Made by a program: the position numbers and the translations under genes. Positions 54,474-64,000 of a stretch of DNA of 64,000 bases are shown here, piece after piece. Within the stretch, counting starts at the first letter, position 1; the number at the start of each line of letters is the position of its first letter. The DNA comes from Roseobacter sp. (GTDB lineage Bacteria > Pseudomonadota > Alphaproteobacteria > Rhodobacterales > Rhodobacteraceae), in assembly GCA_024636495.1 (NCBI GenBank), contig JAGXGZ010000082.1:1-64000 (forward strand), read 5' to 3'. The notes below the pieces were generated by a model, which had not been told where the DNA came from, made no database searches, and was given only the letters and a program-made list of their open reading frames with translations.

Positions 54474-56768
54474 TCAGCGCATCTGACGATGGACCGTGTT
54501 GGTCAGATCCGTCAGGGAAAACGGCTTGGGCAAGAAGACAGAGTTCGGGATCGACATCTGGGCCGCGCCAAAGCTGTCCTCCGCATAGCCCGATACAAAC
54601 ACGACCGGAACGCCCGGACGGTTTTTCAGCGCTTCGCGTACCCAGCTGGGGCCGTCCATGCCCGGCATGATCACATCCGTTACAAAAACGTCGATGTTCA
54701 GCGTTTCATCCTCCAGCGTTTTCAACGCGACTTCGGCTGATTCAGCTTCCAATACTGTATAGCCGCGCAGGCGCAATGCCCTGCTTGCAAAGGCGCGAAC
54801 CGGGGCTTCGTCCTCGACCAAAAGCACAATTCCATCTTCGAAATTGGCCACAGGCATGGGAGGCGGGATCAGCTTTTTGGGTTCTGACGCGGCGATGCTG
54901 ATCATGACAGGGAAATAAAGGGTAAAGACCGTCCCAACCCCGACCTTGCTGTCGATAAAGATGAACCCCCCCGATTGCTTGATGATGCCGTAGGCCGTCG
55001 AGAGGCCCAGCCCGGTACCCTCGCCCGTGCGTTTGGTTGTATAAAACGGCTCGAACACCTTTTGCAGCTTGTCCGCAGGGATACCGGACCCTGCGTCCTC
55101 AACCTGAAGCGTGACATATTTTCCGGCAGGCACCGTAACGCGGTCGCGCGTCATGGGGTCTGCAAGGCTAAGGCATTCGGTGGTAATCTTGATTTCTCCG
55201 CCCTCTGGCATTGCATCGCGGGCGTTTACCACGAGGTTCATAAGCACTTGTTCTAATTGGCGTTTATCTGCCCGGATCGGCTTCAAAAGCGGGTCATGCC
55301 AAACGCTCAACGTCACCTTTTCCCCAACCAGCCGGTTTAGCAGATGGGTCAGATCCGCCAAGGTATCGCGCAGGTTCAAGATTTCAGGCCGCAAGGTCTG
55401 CTTGCGCGAAAAGGCAAGCAACTGCCCCACCAAAGCCGCTGCCCGGTTTGCATTCTGATTAATCTGGATCAGATCACTATAGTCGGGATCGCCCTGATCA
55501 TGGCGCAACATAAGCAGGTCACAGTGCCCGGAGATGGCGGTTAGCAGATTATTAAAATCATGTGCAACGCCCCCCGCAAGTTGCCCGATTGCCTGCATTT
55601 TCTGACTTTGAACAAATTGCGCTTCGAGTGTTTTCAGCTCGGTCGCGTCGTTTAAAACGGCGATCAATGCAGGCTTTCCCTGATCGGAAACCAAGCTAAG
55701 GGTCACCTGCACAAAGACTTCCCTGTCGTCCCGCTTAAGGCGCAAGAATTCGGATTTCTGTACCAATCTGCCCGCAAGCGTGTCGGTCAGCCAGTCGTTG
55801 ATCGATCGGCCCAACCCCTCCATCAAGTGCGTTAGATGCGCGTCAGGTTCCAAGGTGTCACCCACAAGGGTCAATGCCATTTGATTATACATCAAGACGG
55901 CACCGCTTGGGGCGATCTTGATCAGCGGGATCGGCAAATCCTGAAGTGCTTGCCATCCGCTATCGTTTGATCGTCCCGTGCTGTTTGGCAATAAATAAAT
56001 GGCCTTGCGACCCGCTCCTGCATCTATTTCGGCGATCAGCATTCTTTCACCGCCATCCGCTGTTGTCACCTCGGCGACGTCACCATGCGTTACCGGTAAA
56101 GTTTTAAAGACACGGTCCAGACTCTTGATCCGTGACCCCAAAAGCGCGCAGGCCGCTTCATTCATGAATAGAACCGTCCCTGACCGCCCGATCATCAGCA
56201 TAGGCAGGCTTTTCTCGTGGCCGCGTGCGCCAAGCGATCCTTTGTGCTGAATGGTTTCCAGCCGCCACAAAAACCCGTCAGAAACCCGATGTGCCGACAA
56301 TCGCATTTGGCCGGACCGCGTCAAAATATCCTCGCGCGCGCTACCGGTTCCTTCCGCATGGGTCTGCAAACGACGCACGATGGAAGCCGGATTTGCAAAC
56401 TGAGTTGCCAAAAACGCAACAACTGTAACGGCTTCGTTGTCCTGATTGAGCGTTTTCGCAGCCAAATTCTGCGCGGTTACAACACCGTCTTCGGTCGCGA
56501 AGACGCTGGGGCTTGCATCATTGGCGATAAAATCTGTGACCGCTTGCTGGTCCCTGCGCGACCGGCTTTTCTGAATGATATCAGCGGCAGTCCCCAAAAT
56601 TGCGACGCTTGAAAACGCGCCGCCCGCCGATATCAATATGATGGTCAGGGGATGAGATGATGATGCATAAGCAGCAATCAAAGCCAAAAACGCAGCAACC
56701 ACCAACAAAAGCATGCGACTGCGTCTGGATAAAGCAATCATGCCCGCCTGCTTTGACAATGATGCCAC
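54474..56768 (-). CDS. cckA: CckA hybrid histidine kinase
   Basis: Sensor kinase that feeds phosphate to ChpT and then CtrA. Two membrane helices are at about 15-60; PAS-like regions span 85-370. The H-box is GGVAHDFNNLLTAISGHCDLL, the kinase N-box NLVVNARDAMPEGG, and the receiver has DVFVTDVIMPGMDGPSW. 764 residues, in range for Rhodobacterales CckA. Start uncertain among GTG 56768, TTG 56759 (AAAGG at good spacing) and ATG 56741. Confidence 0.92.
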   Translation of the reverse strand: MASLSKQAGMIALSRRSRMLLLVVAAFLALIAAYASSSHPLTIILISAGGAFSSVAILGTAADIIQKSRSRRDQQAVTDFIANDASPSVFATEDGVVTAQNLAAKTLNQDNEAVTVVAFLATQFANPASIVRRLQTHAEGTGSAREDILTRSGQMRLSAHRVSDGFLWRLETIQHKGSLGARGHEKSLPMLMIGRSGTVLFMNEAACALLGSRIKSLDRVFKTLPVTHGDVAEVTTADGGERMLIAEIDAGAGRKAIYLLPNSTGRSNDSGWQALQDLPIPLIKIAPSGAVLMYNQMALTLVGDTLEPDAHLTHLMEGLGRSINDWLTDTLAGRLVQKSEFLRLKRDDREVFVQVTLSLVSDQGKPALIAVLNDATELKTLEAQFVQSQKMQAIGQLAGGVAHDFNNLLTAISGHCDLLMLRHDQGDPDYSDLIQINQNANRAAALVGQLLAFSRKQTLRPEILNLRDTLADLTHLLNRLVGEKVTLSVWHDPLLKPIRADKRQLEQVLMNLVVNARDAMPEGGEIKITTECLSLADPMTRDRVTVPAGKYVTLQVEDAGSGIPADKLQKVFEPFYTTKRTGEGTGLGLSTAYGIIKQSGGFIFIDSKVGVGTVFTLYFPVMISIAASEPKKLIPPPMPVANFEDGIVLLVEDEAPVRAFASRALRLRGYTVLEAESAEVALKTLEDETLNIDVFVTDVIMPGMDGPSWVREALKNRPGVPVVFVSGYAEDSFGAAQMSIPNSVFLPKPFSLTDLTNTVHRQMR

Positions 56769-56874
56769 CTTTCCAAATAGACCACGGTATTCGTCTACGT
56801 GATGAGAGGTTAATCACTTGTTAAATTCAGTCGGGATCTACCGCTAAACACGCATAGGTTGTTGTTGCATAGGG

Positions 56875-58035
56875 TCAGTATCTTTTCAAGTGTGTCGTGA
56901 AAAAACCGTCACCGTCGGCATCTGCATCAAACCGCTTTTGAAAATCAACCGCCCAGTCTGGATGCTTTTCAAGAAACGCCGTCACCCTGTCTTCATTTTC
57001 AACAGAAAGCACCGAACAAGTCGCATACACCAAACATCCGGCGTCGGTGGTCAATTTGGCGGCAGCATCCAGAATACTATCTTGAATTGCAGTTAATTCT
57101 TGCAATCGCGCAGGCGTCAGCGTCCATTTCCCTTCGGGAGAGCGCCGCCAAGCACCACTTCCGGAACATGGCGCATCGCATAAAACAACGTCAAACGGTG
57201 CCTCTTTTGCAAGATCCTCTGTCTCGACCTGACGGATGGATCTGCCCGCACGCTCGGCTCGCGCGGGCAGATCATGCATGCGGCGCGTATCTATATCATG
57301 GGCGAAAACATTCGCCTTTGGCTCCATCGCGATGGCCAAAGCCTTACCACCACCGCCAGCACAGTAGTCCAACACCCGACCTGTCTTGGGCATGGCCGCG
57401 ACAATCGCTTGGCTGGCGGCATCCTGAAGTTCAACTTCACCTTGTAAGTAGCTGGAAGAATTACGGATTTTACGTTCCCCTTCAACAACAGTCAAAGCGG
57501 TTTGGGCCAGTTGGTTGTGCCGTGTTTCGATCCCCTGTGCGGCAAGCGTCTGGGTAGCAGAACCAACATTTGTCTTACCAGTATTGACCCGCAATGTGAT
57601 CGGAGCGCGGGCCTGAAGTGCAAGGGCCACAGCCTGTGCACGCGGTCCAAGTGACGCCTTGAATTCAGGGATGATCCAATCCGGCAAATTCCACAAAACG
57701 GGCTCGTCCGGCGTGGTTTCTGGACCTGCTTGTTCGGCCTCGCTCAAGGGTTGCGGCGCATGACCTACACCATTAAAAATATCTTCTAGATCAATGCCTT
57801 GCTCACGAAAGCTGCCAATCATCAATGCGCGGCCGCTTTCGCCCCCGCCGTAATGCGCTGCGGTTCTGCGGTGGCGCAAGACGTCAAACACATGATCGCG
57901 CACTGCGGCGCGGTCTTTCGATCCGGCAAACCGACTGCCGCGCGCCCATCGGGTCATCGCCTGCTCGGCGGGCAGCCCTTCGGCCATTGCGTCAAAAATT
58001 TCAATTGCAGCCGAAACGCGTGCGCCGGGGGTCAT
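56875..58035 (-). CDS. RsmB/NOL1-family RNA m5C methyltransferase
   Basis: 386 residues. The N-terminal 130 residues are a NusB-like helical part; the methyltransferase domain has VLDYCAGGGGKALAIAM, VLCDAPCSGSGAWRRSPEGKW and VYATCSVLSVEN, where two Cys of the family are kept (APCSGSG and ATCSV). It probably methylates 16S rRNA cytosine, as RsmB does at C967. It lies about 100 bp from cckA on the same strand. Confidence 0.85.
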   Translation of the reverse strand: MTPGARVSAAIEIFDAMAEGLPAEQAMTRWARGSRFAGSKDRAAVRDHVFDVLRHRRTAAHYGGGESGRALMIGSFREQGIDLEDIFNGVGHAPQPLSEAEQAGPETTPDEPVLWNLPDWIIPEFKASLGPRAQAVALALQARAPITLRVNTGKTNVGSATQTLAAQGIETRHNQLAQTALTVVEGERKIRNSSSYLQGEVELQDAASQAIVAAMPKTGRVLDYCAGGGGKALAIAMEPKANVFAHDIDTRRMHDLPARAERAGRSIRQVETEDLAKEAPFDVVLCDAPCSGSGAWRRSPEGKWTLTPARLQELTAIQDSILDAAAKLTTDAGCLVYATCSVLSVENEDRVTAFLEKHPDWAVDFQKRFDADADGDGFFTTHLKRY

Positions 58036-59048
58036 ATAAGTACCACGTATATTTTCCTTTTACTTCAAATTCTTGAGGGTCTTAATCAATTTTGCAACCG
58101 GGGCTTTCGCGGGTGGTCTGCACGTCGTAACCATGCGTCATTTCTGATTGACACATCCATGTTTTTTCAGCCGTATCCCGCGTTACTGCACATCAGGCGA
58201 ACCGCGTCATGTTCAATTCTACACTCGTAAGCGGCTGAATAAAAGACCACCATCAACGCTTCGAAATCTGAAACTTCGGGCACCGGACCACCTTTCGTGA
58301 TCGTATCTATCTGGCGTCATATGCCGGGATTTGACGATCTGGCGCCTTTGTTCCAGCTGGAATGTCGAAGCTTCCCATACCCGCAGCAAGTGCGGCATCG
58401 CTTATGCGGTCGTCCGGCCAATCGATAAACAAGCGCCGTCACCTGACGGAATGACGCGCTGCCGACCCACATGCGATGCGAATACGCAGTGCAGTGAGCG
58501 ATGTTGGGTCGCCCTAAATTGTAATCGCCTATGTTTGAAGCTGCTGGTGGTCAAAAACCAATTCCCGAACTGATTGAACGTCGATGGACCGTATCGCTTA
58601 TGTCATCGGCCTTTTGGTCATTGAACTGGTTTTTTGGGCTTCCGTTAAGCGGCTTGGCGCAGTCAGGCCGCAGCCAGTGATTGATCGATGGATGACGTCA
58701 CGGACCTGATTTCCGTCAAGGCTACAGGTGCTGCGTCCTGAAAATATCGACCAACTTGGAAAATGTCGCCTGCGACGAAAAAGAAACTTGTGGGTTCATC
58801 CGGCGGTATTTCTTGATATGCGCCCTAGCACTGATGCTGATCGCGGGGAGGAGCTGCGGGCTCACTGCGGGCCTAGGGTGTCCTAGCATTCTGGCTTTCA
58901 TAGAAAGGGGGCCAACCGATGCCATAGGCGTCAGAAACCGCTTTTCACCAAGAGTGGCTAAAACTTCGCGATGTCGGCCACGGGCAATCTGGGTCATCTT
59001 TTTTGACTTGTCGAAAGTTTCGCTTATCCGGCCACTTTGTGGCAAAAA
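58036..59048. other. Gene-poor stretch between the methyltransferase and hybrid kinase
   Basis: About 1 kb without a convincing gene. A 107-codon minus-strand frame (58722-59045) has no ribosome site and the look of a repeat-derived or non-coding sequence; it opens just before the kinase stop. Other short frames here have no recognised domain. Confidence 0.5.
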
Positions 59049-61586
59049 TCACCCGCTCAAAGCATCTGAAATTGCCAATAGCAAATCAGCTTTGGGCACA
59101 GGTTTCATCAGGCGAATGTCTTCGGGGCGCAATCCGTTTCCATGGACGGTTGCCTCGCTGGCATAGCCGGACAGAAAGATCATCGGCAAATTTGGATCCA
59201 GCACCCGGATCGCTTTGGCCAAGGTCGTGCCCTGAAGCGTGCCGGGCATGACGATGTCTGTCACGAGCAGATCGAACCCCTCTGCGCTTTGAAAGATCCT
59301 TAGGGCATCGTCTCCACTCGATGCCTCCGTTACGTGGTAACCGGCCGCCCGCAGTGTGGTCGACAAAACCTGTCGGACCTGTCTTTCGTCTTCGACAAGC
59401 AGGATGCGTTGGTCGCCCCCTTGTTCCACGCGGCCGACTGTCGCGTCGTCGCGTGCGTCTTGCGAGACGCTTGCATGAATGGCGGGAAAATAAAGCTTGA
59501 AGGTGGTGCCTTCGCCCACCTCGGTATAGATTTGGACAGTTCCGTTCGACTGCTTGACGAAGCCCTCGACCATCGCCAACCCCATACCAGAGCCTTCTCC
59601 TGGTCCTTTGGTGGTGAAAAATGGCGCAAAGATATGTTCGAGCGTGTCCGGTGATATGCCGCTCCCTGTGTCGCTGACCGCGAGCATGGCGTAGCGGCCC
59701 GGTTCAAGCTCTGCTTTGCGTTGATCGATATAGGCGTTGTCGATGCGAATGTTGGCCGTTTCGATTGTCAGCTTGCCGTGACCGTTCATTGCATCGCGCG
59801 CGTTGAGTAAAAGATTCAAAAGCGCACTTTCGAGCGATGCCCGATCGACCCGCGCTTGCCAAAGCCCCGCTAGCAGCGAGGTTTCGATCTCGACGGCTTC
59901 CGGAAGCGCCCGTTCCATCCAGTTTTTCGAATTCCGGACGACGCAACCTAGATCCAGCACCTCAGGCTCGAGCCGGGCCTTACGGGCATGGGCAAGCATG
60001 GCGCGGGTCAGTACTGCGCCGCGCTTGGTCGCCTCCAGACCTGAATCGATAAAGCGCAGACGGTCTATGTCTTCCTCGTCATCTTTGAGCAATTCGAGAT
60101 TGCCCATGATGATCGCCAAAAGGTTGTTAAAGTCATGTGCGATGCCCCCGGTCAGCCTGCCGATGCTTTCCATGCGCTGTGCACTATGCGCGATCTCGGC
60201 TTGACGCTGTGCCTCTTCCTGTGCGGCCACCTCTTCGGTGGCATCGACCATCACGCCGTCGATCCGGTATGTGCCATCGCCAAGATCCGTTGCTTTGCCA
60301 AAAAAATCGATCCAGCCAGCGGGAATCTTGCGGCGGGAATACATCGCCGTGCCATTGCGCGCGCTCTCGACCATCATCTCGGAGGCCTTTTCGACCTCTT
60401 CCTGCAACTTGTTGGCATCAAGAATAGATGGCTCATCATAAGCCTGCTGCGGGGTCACGCCCCAGAATTTTTCGCACTTGTCGCTGAGATATAGATGCCT
60501 CACCACGCGACCGGGTGCCCAGATACCCTGATAGATCAATCCGGGGAACCCTTCGGTTGCCAGCCTCAGGCGTTCGGCTGTTGTGTCATGCTCCGTTCGC
60601 AGTTTCTGGAAATCCGTCAGATTGATGTTCAGACCAAATGCGGTTGACCCGCTGCGATCCTGCCCATCGCCGACTTGCCAAACGCGCTTGACGAACATCA
60701 TCTCGCCTGTGGTCTTATAGACCCGGCCGACGTCACGTGTGACTGTGCGATCCCCAGCCAGCCCACGTGCCGCATTTGCCATCAGCTCAGTGCGATCATC
60801 GGGATGCAACAGTGCCGCGTAGGCTTTGTCGCGTTGCTCGGGTGGCGTGTCCCTCATGCCGTACATATCAAGCAGGCTTTCGTCCCATTTAAAGCTGCCT
60901 CGCTCTGAATCGAAGCTGAACGATCCGACACCCGCCTCTTCGTAAAGCATCTGCATCTGGCGCGCGCGCAGCATATTCTGTCGGCTCGCATCCGTCACCC
61001 GCGCGACATCACAGATCACAAACCAAACAAGAAAAATCGAGCCGGCATTGACCAGATAGGTCGCTAACAAGACCGGCAGCGCTGCCGCGATATCGACCGA
61101 TTCACTTTGGCTGATGGCAAAAATAATGCTGATGCTGATTGCGCCGAAAACCAAAAATATGGCCAGAATAAGCGAACGTCGCGTCGGGTTGGGCCAAGAT
61201 TGGAACGGGGCCCACCAACGCAGCCCAATACCGATTAGGACGTAGGCCGCTTCGATCAGGATGCCCACAATCTGCATGTCACCTCCCATGACATATCGGG
61301 CGATAGCAGCGATGACAAAAGCGATAAGCCCCGCTAACGTGCCGCCAATATACGCCGCAAACAGCAGCGGACCCACGACACCGTTGATAAACCCCGCATC
61401 ACCTGGCAATTCATATCCGGCGCGAACAGTCAGTGCGGCGGCAATGCCGAACGCCAGACCAAGCGCACCGCGATGCACCATCCCAACCCTTCGTTTTCCT
61501 TGGTAGATCAGAAGAAAAACCAACGCCCCACCCAGCAATGGCACGGCCAGAACGCTGTCGACGACGGACGAAAAGATTTCATTCAT
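59049..61586 (-). CDS. Hybrid sensor histidine kinase with 5-6 membrane helices
   Basis: 845 residues. Residues 1-205 hold about six hydrophobic segments in the style of the 5TMR/LytS-like sensors (GGALVFLLIYQG, then VVGPLLFAAYIGGTLAGL). Two PAS-like regions (about 215-430) follow, then the H-box GGIAHDFNNLLAIIMGNLELL, the N-box LLNLLLNARDAMNGHG and a C-terminal receiver DLLVTDIVMPGTLQG. The design is close to CckA but the sensor part is different. It ends near the window's gene-poor 58-59 kb and lies upstream of a lone receiver protein. Confidence 0.9.
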   Translation of the reverse strand: MNEIFSSVVDSVLAVPLLGGALVFLLIYQGKRRVGMVHRGALGLAFGIAAALTVRAGYELPGDAGFINGVVGPLLFAAYIGGTLAGLIAFVIAAIARYVMGGDMQIVGILIEAAYVLIGIGLRWWAPFQSWPNPTRRSLILAIFLVFGAISISIIFAISQSESVDIAAALPVLLATYLVNAGSIFLVWFVICDVARVTDASRQNMLRARQMQMLYEEAGVGSFSFDSERGSFKWDESLLDMYGMRDTPPEQRDKAYAALLHPDDRTELMANAARGLAGDRTVTRDVGRVYKTTGEMMFVKRVWQVGDGQDRSGSTAFGLNINLTDFQKLRTEHDTTAERLRLATEGFPGLIYQGIWAPGRVVRHLYLSDKCEKFWGVTPQQAYDEPSILDANKLQEEVEKASEMMVESARNGTAMYSRRKIPAGWIDFFGKATDLGDGTYRIDGVMVDATEEVAAQEEAQRQAEIAHSAQRMESIGRLTGGIAHDFNNLLAIIMGNLELLKDDEEDIDRLRFIDSGLEATKRGAVLTRAMLAHARKARLEPEVLDLGCVVRNSKNWMERALPEAVEIETSLLAGLWQARVDRASLESALLNLLLNARDAMNGHGKLTIETANIRIDNAYIDQRKAELEPGRYAMLAVSDTGSGISPDTLEHIFAPFFTTKGPGEGSGMGLAMVEGFVKQSNGTVQIYTEVGEGTTFKLYFPAIHASVSQDARDDATVGRVEQGGDQRILLVEDERQVRQVLSTTLRAAGYHVTEASSGDDALRIFQSAEGFDLLVTDIVMPGTLQGTTLAKAIRVLDPNLPMIFLSGYASEATVHGNGLRPEDIRLMKPVPKADLLLAISDALSG

Positions 61587-61724
61587 CCTGCCATGCCCAT
61601 CCGTTCAAGCGTCCGTATCGTCAGCAGCCTTTTACGGTTGACGCAAGTGGCGCGCGTTGGGGATGAATCGGGGGTATCTTCCTCTAAACTGATGGTCCAA
61701 AGACGTGGCTCGACAGTCACTGCT

Positions 61725-62129
61725 CTATGCCTCTTTCGGATCGATCTGGGCCAGAAGCGCCGCCTCCTCTTCCAGCATGGCAAGGAAAACCTCTCGCGAC
61801 AGGGGCTTGTAGATGCTTCTGCCCACCGGCAAGTCGCGCGCTGTGGCGATCAGCTTTGCGGCTAGCATTGGCGCGTCTTCGCCCCCCGTCATAAAGCGGA
61901 TGCGCAGGGGTCTCTGAACCAAGACAATATCTTCTATCGCTTCTATGCCGTCCTTGACCGGCATATTTATATCGATCAGCAACAGGACTGGCTCACGCCC
62001 GGCGGATAGAACGTCGTGCAAATCGGCACCTGACAAACAAGTCTGGACAGTCCAGCCAGCACGTTGCCCGAACGAAGCATACAACTGCAAAAGTTCTGGA
62101 TCGTCTTCTGCTATAATAAGCTGGGGCAT
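61725..62129 (-). CDS. Stand-alone response regulator (receiver domain)
   Basis: 134 residues, receiver only: IIAEDDPELLQLYA, LLLIDINMPVKDGIEAIE with the phosphoacceptor Asp, and the later Thr/Lys positions (MTGGED, IYKPLS). No output domain, so it acts by protein contact or as phosphate sink, like CpdR or DivK-type proteins. It is upstream of the hybrid kinase on the same strand with 138 bp between; they may be partners. Confidence 0.87.
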   Translation of the reverse strand: MPQLIIAEDDPELLQLYASFGQRAGWTVQTCLSGADLHDVLSAGREPVLLLIDINMPVKDGIEAIEDIVLVQRPLRIRFMTGGEDAPMLAAKLIATARDLPVGRSIYKPLSREVFLAMLEEEAALLAQIDPKEA

Positions 62130-62519
62130 GTGGTGTACCGATCAAACAATTTCAACCTATGGTATAGTTTATTTCTCTGCCGTCGAGCGAAAATGGAGAT
62201 ATATCAAAATATTCAGATGTATATTTCACAAATAGTGGCGTCGCCCTGCACCAAGACGATCCTGCCAGAGCGAATGCCTCTTTTTCCACGCGGTGGCGCG
62301 GCACCGCGACCGCATTGGTACGCGGCGCACCAGGCAGTCGGTAATCACAGCGCCTTAGGTCTTAGCTTTGTGCCGTAAACCCATTCTTTCGATGCGGGGC
62401 CCTTGGGTGCAAAGCCGTCGTGCGACAAACGCATGGCTGTCGTTCGAAAATAGCCATAGAAGGATGGAACTGAAACGCAGTCAGGCCTTAGGGCCGCTGC
62501 GCAAATAGGAGCGGCGACC
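62130..62519. other. Intergenic, AT-rich, no gene seen
   Basis: 390 bp with the divergent promoters of the response regulator and the DUF2461 gene. AT-rich near 62150-62230. No terminators or repeats stand out. Confidence 0.5.
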
Positions 62520-63173
62520 ATGGTAGAGCCAGAGACATTTACGTTCCTTGCAAATCTCGCAAAGAACAATCGCAAAGCTTGGGTTGATGCGCACCGCGAG
62601 GAACGCGATGATGCGCTGCGCAATTTCACGGGCATTGCAATCACGCTGCACGACTATGCTGATCGCTTCGATCCTTCTGTGACTCATACAAAGTTTAAAC
62701 CCAAGCAAAGCTATTCCAAGTTCTTTCAAGAGGCGCGTGATCGCATTGGGCCAGGACTTTACCGCACGGACATTGATGTTTTTGCCAACGCCGGTGATCC
62801 CGCCGAAGACGTCGGATATTACCTTCACATCGAGCCCGGCAATTGCCACGCTGGGGCTGGGCTTTTCCATCCATCAAAATCAGCCCTTGCAAGAATGCAC
62901 GCGCGTTTGGTCGATGACCCGCAGGGATTGAACGACATCGTGACCAATCCCGAGTTTGCAAAGGTATTTCCAGATGGAATCGTGACGCGGAAAGCCCTGA
63001 GCGTTGTGCCAGAAGGTTTTCAAAGCAACGATCCCGCAGCGCCCTATCTGAAAATGGTCGGATTAGGATGCCGTAGAGACCTGCCAGATGCCCTTTTGCT
63101 TGATGACGATTTGATTGATCTGTTGATCGAAATCTTTCGTACTGCCAGCCCGGTCGTTCGATACTTCGACTAA
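62520..63173 (+). CDS. DUF2461-family protein (217 aa)
   Basis: Opens with MVEPETFTFLANLAKNNRKAWVDAHREE, and has YYLHIEPGNCHAGAGLFHP, the features of the DUF2461 family (TIGR02453); LARMHARLVDDP follows. Function unknown. The first ATG at 62520 fits, with GGAG a little upstream. Confidence 0.8.
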   Translation: MVEPETFTFLANLAKNNRKAWVDAHREERDDALRNFTGIAITLHDYADRFDPSVTHTKFKPKQSYSKFFQEARDRIGPGLYRTDIDVFANAGDPAEDVGYYLHIEPGNCHAGAGLFHPSKSALARMHARLVDDPQGLNDIVTNPEFAKVFPDGIVTRKALSVVPEGFQSNDPAAPYLKMVGLGCRRDLPDALLLDDDLIDLLIEIFRTASPVVRYFD

Positions 63174-64000
63174 TTCCGCCTGAGCCTTGGAATGGTAAGG
63201 TGAAATGCGGGAGGATAAGCAGATTGCACAAGATGCATCGTGCCTGCTGGTATGCGACAATCGCGGCTTTCTGCCCTGCGTTCTCTGCTCCGGATCAGAG
63301 AGGCGAGCAAGCCTTGTTAATACGGTATGTCGGGATCAGACAGTTCGTTTTGGCATTCCGGCATAAAGCACCGGACATTTTATGCCATGTCTTCTACGCC
63401 GTTACTTAATGTTTCAGCGTGTCTGGCGACATCGGGATTGGCGTTGACCCGGTCAATCAACCCTTACCTGATTTGCTTATCTTCAGGGGCGATCTCTTTG
63501 CCCAGATCCCGCATGGCCTGCGGCTTTGTCCATGCGCCACCAGCAACTTTTTTTGGCGAACATAGTTGGGAGATGATCGGTTCAGAGTCACCAGAAAAGC
63601 GCGATGCAAACTCCCTGCATGGCTTCCTAAGACTAACTTTCATCGTCGTTCGGATTGCGCCTGAAAAACGCTGGGGATTGCCCGCTCCTATCGGAAATTT
63701 TTTCGACGGCGTGGCCGAACTTGGCCGGTGTGCGGGCATGACGGGCGGGCTTGTGTTCCTTTTGCGCGACGACCGTGGCAAAGCTCAGGCCGTTCAAACC
63801 GTCCGGACGCACCATGACAACCGTGAGCCCTGCACTAGTGCTGTCGATATGCGCACAGGCGGCCATCCCCCATCGGCAATCTGATAGATAAGTTCAAAAA
63901 AGGTCTGCGCATTTTGGCTTTTGGAGGGCTCTAGTTCGGCGCTTACAAAGGTCTCGCCTGCCATATCGGAGTGTCACAGAAACGCCAGCACCGCGTCGAG
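63174..64000. other. Gene-poor right end of the window
   Basis: No convincing gene. A minus-strand frame of 56 codons (63794-63964) follows, by about 10 bp, a possible C-terminus (stop at 63974-63976) of a gene outside the window, but neither shows a ribosome site. Several longer open frames on both strands look like shadows. Confidence 0.45.

Overview
The window looks like chromosome of an alphaproteobacterium of the order Rhodobacterales (Roseobacter-type). This rests on gene order (aroK-aroB beside xerD, obgE-proB-proA, rpsB-tsf, an L21 protein with a long C-terminal tail), a CckA-ChpT phosphorelay pair, a DksA that keeps only one zinc-finger cysteine, and moderately high GC with Roseobacter-like codon use. 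No database search was possible; family names come from reading motifs.

Layout. (1) 1-3,961: the end of an integrative element abutting the 3' end of a tRNA-Ser(CGA) gene. It carries a tyrosine integrase, an unknown protein, an AlpA/Xis-like protein and three tightly overlapping small genes, with the tail of an IS5-type transposase at the window edge. (2) 4.1-12.7 kb: two coupled DUF2059 exported proteins, rplU-rpmA, a LysE exporter with an acetyltransferase, obgE-proB-proA (proline synthesis), then convergent chpT. (3) 12.8-16.5 kb: olsB-olsA (ornithine lipids), rpsB and tsf. (4) 16.5-25.5 kb: aroQ, a rhodanese, tRNA-Val, a transglutaminase, aroK-aroB, two membrane or exported proteins leading into xerD, a degenerate metallophosphoesterase, and a CNNM/CorC protein. 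(5) 25.6-33.4 kb: two paralogous FAD-GcvT (dimethylglycine dehydrogenase-like) oxidoreductases around a DUF2254 membrane protein, a MobA-like nucleotidyltransferase, and a stand-alone Hint protein. (6) 33.9-39.4 kb: tRNA-Leu, a VTT-domain membrane protein, dsbB, an Lrp regulator divergent from arginase and ornithine cyclodeaminase, an FAD monooxygenase, dksA. (7) 39.5-46 kb: MoxR ATPase, DUF2927 lipoprotein, small membrane protein, VWA protein, M48 protease, PIN nuclease, RlmI-like methyltransferase. (8) 46-54.5 kb: lipoprotein, glnE, DUF2852, RDD, bpt, GMC oxidoreductase, sulfotransferase. (9) 54.5-64 kb: cckA, an RsmB-family methyltransferase, a second hybrid histidine kinase with a lone receiver protein, DUF2461, and gene-poor ends.

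How genes work together. CckA (54.5 kb) and ChpT (11.9 kb) are two steps of the CtrA phosphorelay. Arginase and ornithine cyclodeaminase convert arginine through ornithine to proline under a probable Lrp switch, while OlsB/OlsA use ornithine for lipids and ProB/ProA make proline from glutamate. AroQ, AroK and AroB are shikimate-pathway enzymes. The MoxR-VWA pair brackets a lipoprotein and a small membrane protein and is the most system-like cluster. The most unusual regulatory signal is a pair of 19-bp near-palindromes upstream of the DUF2852 gene.
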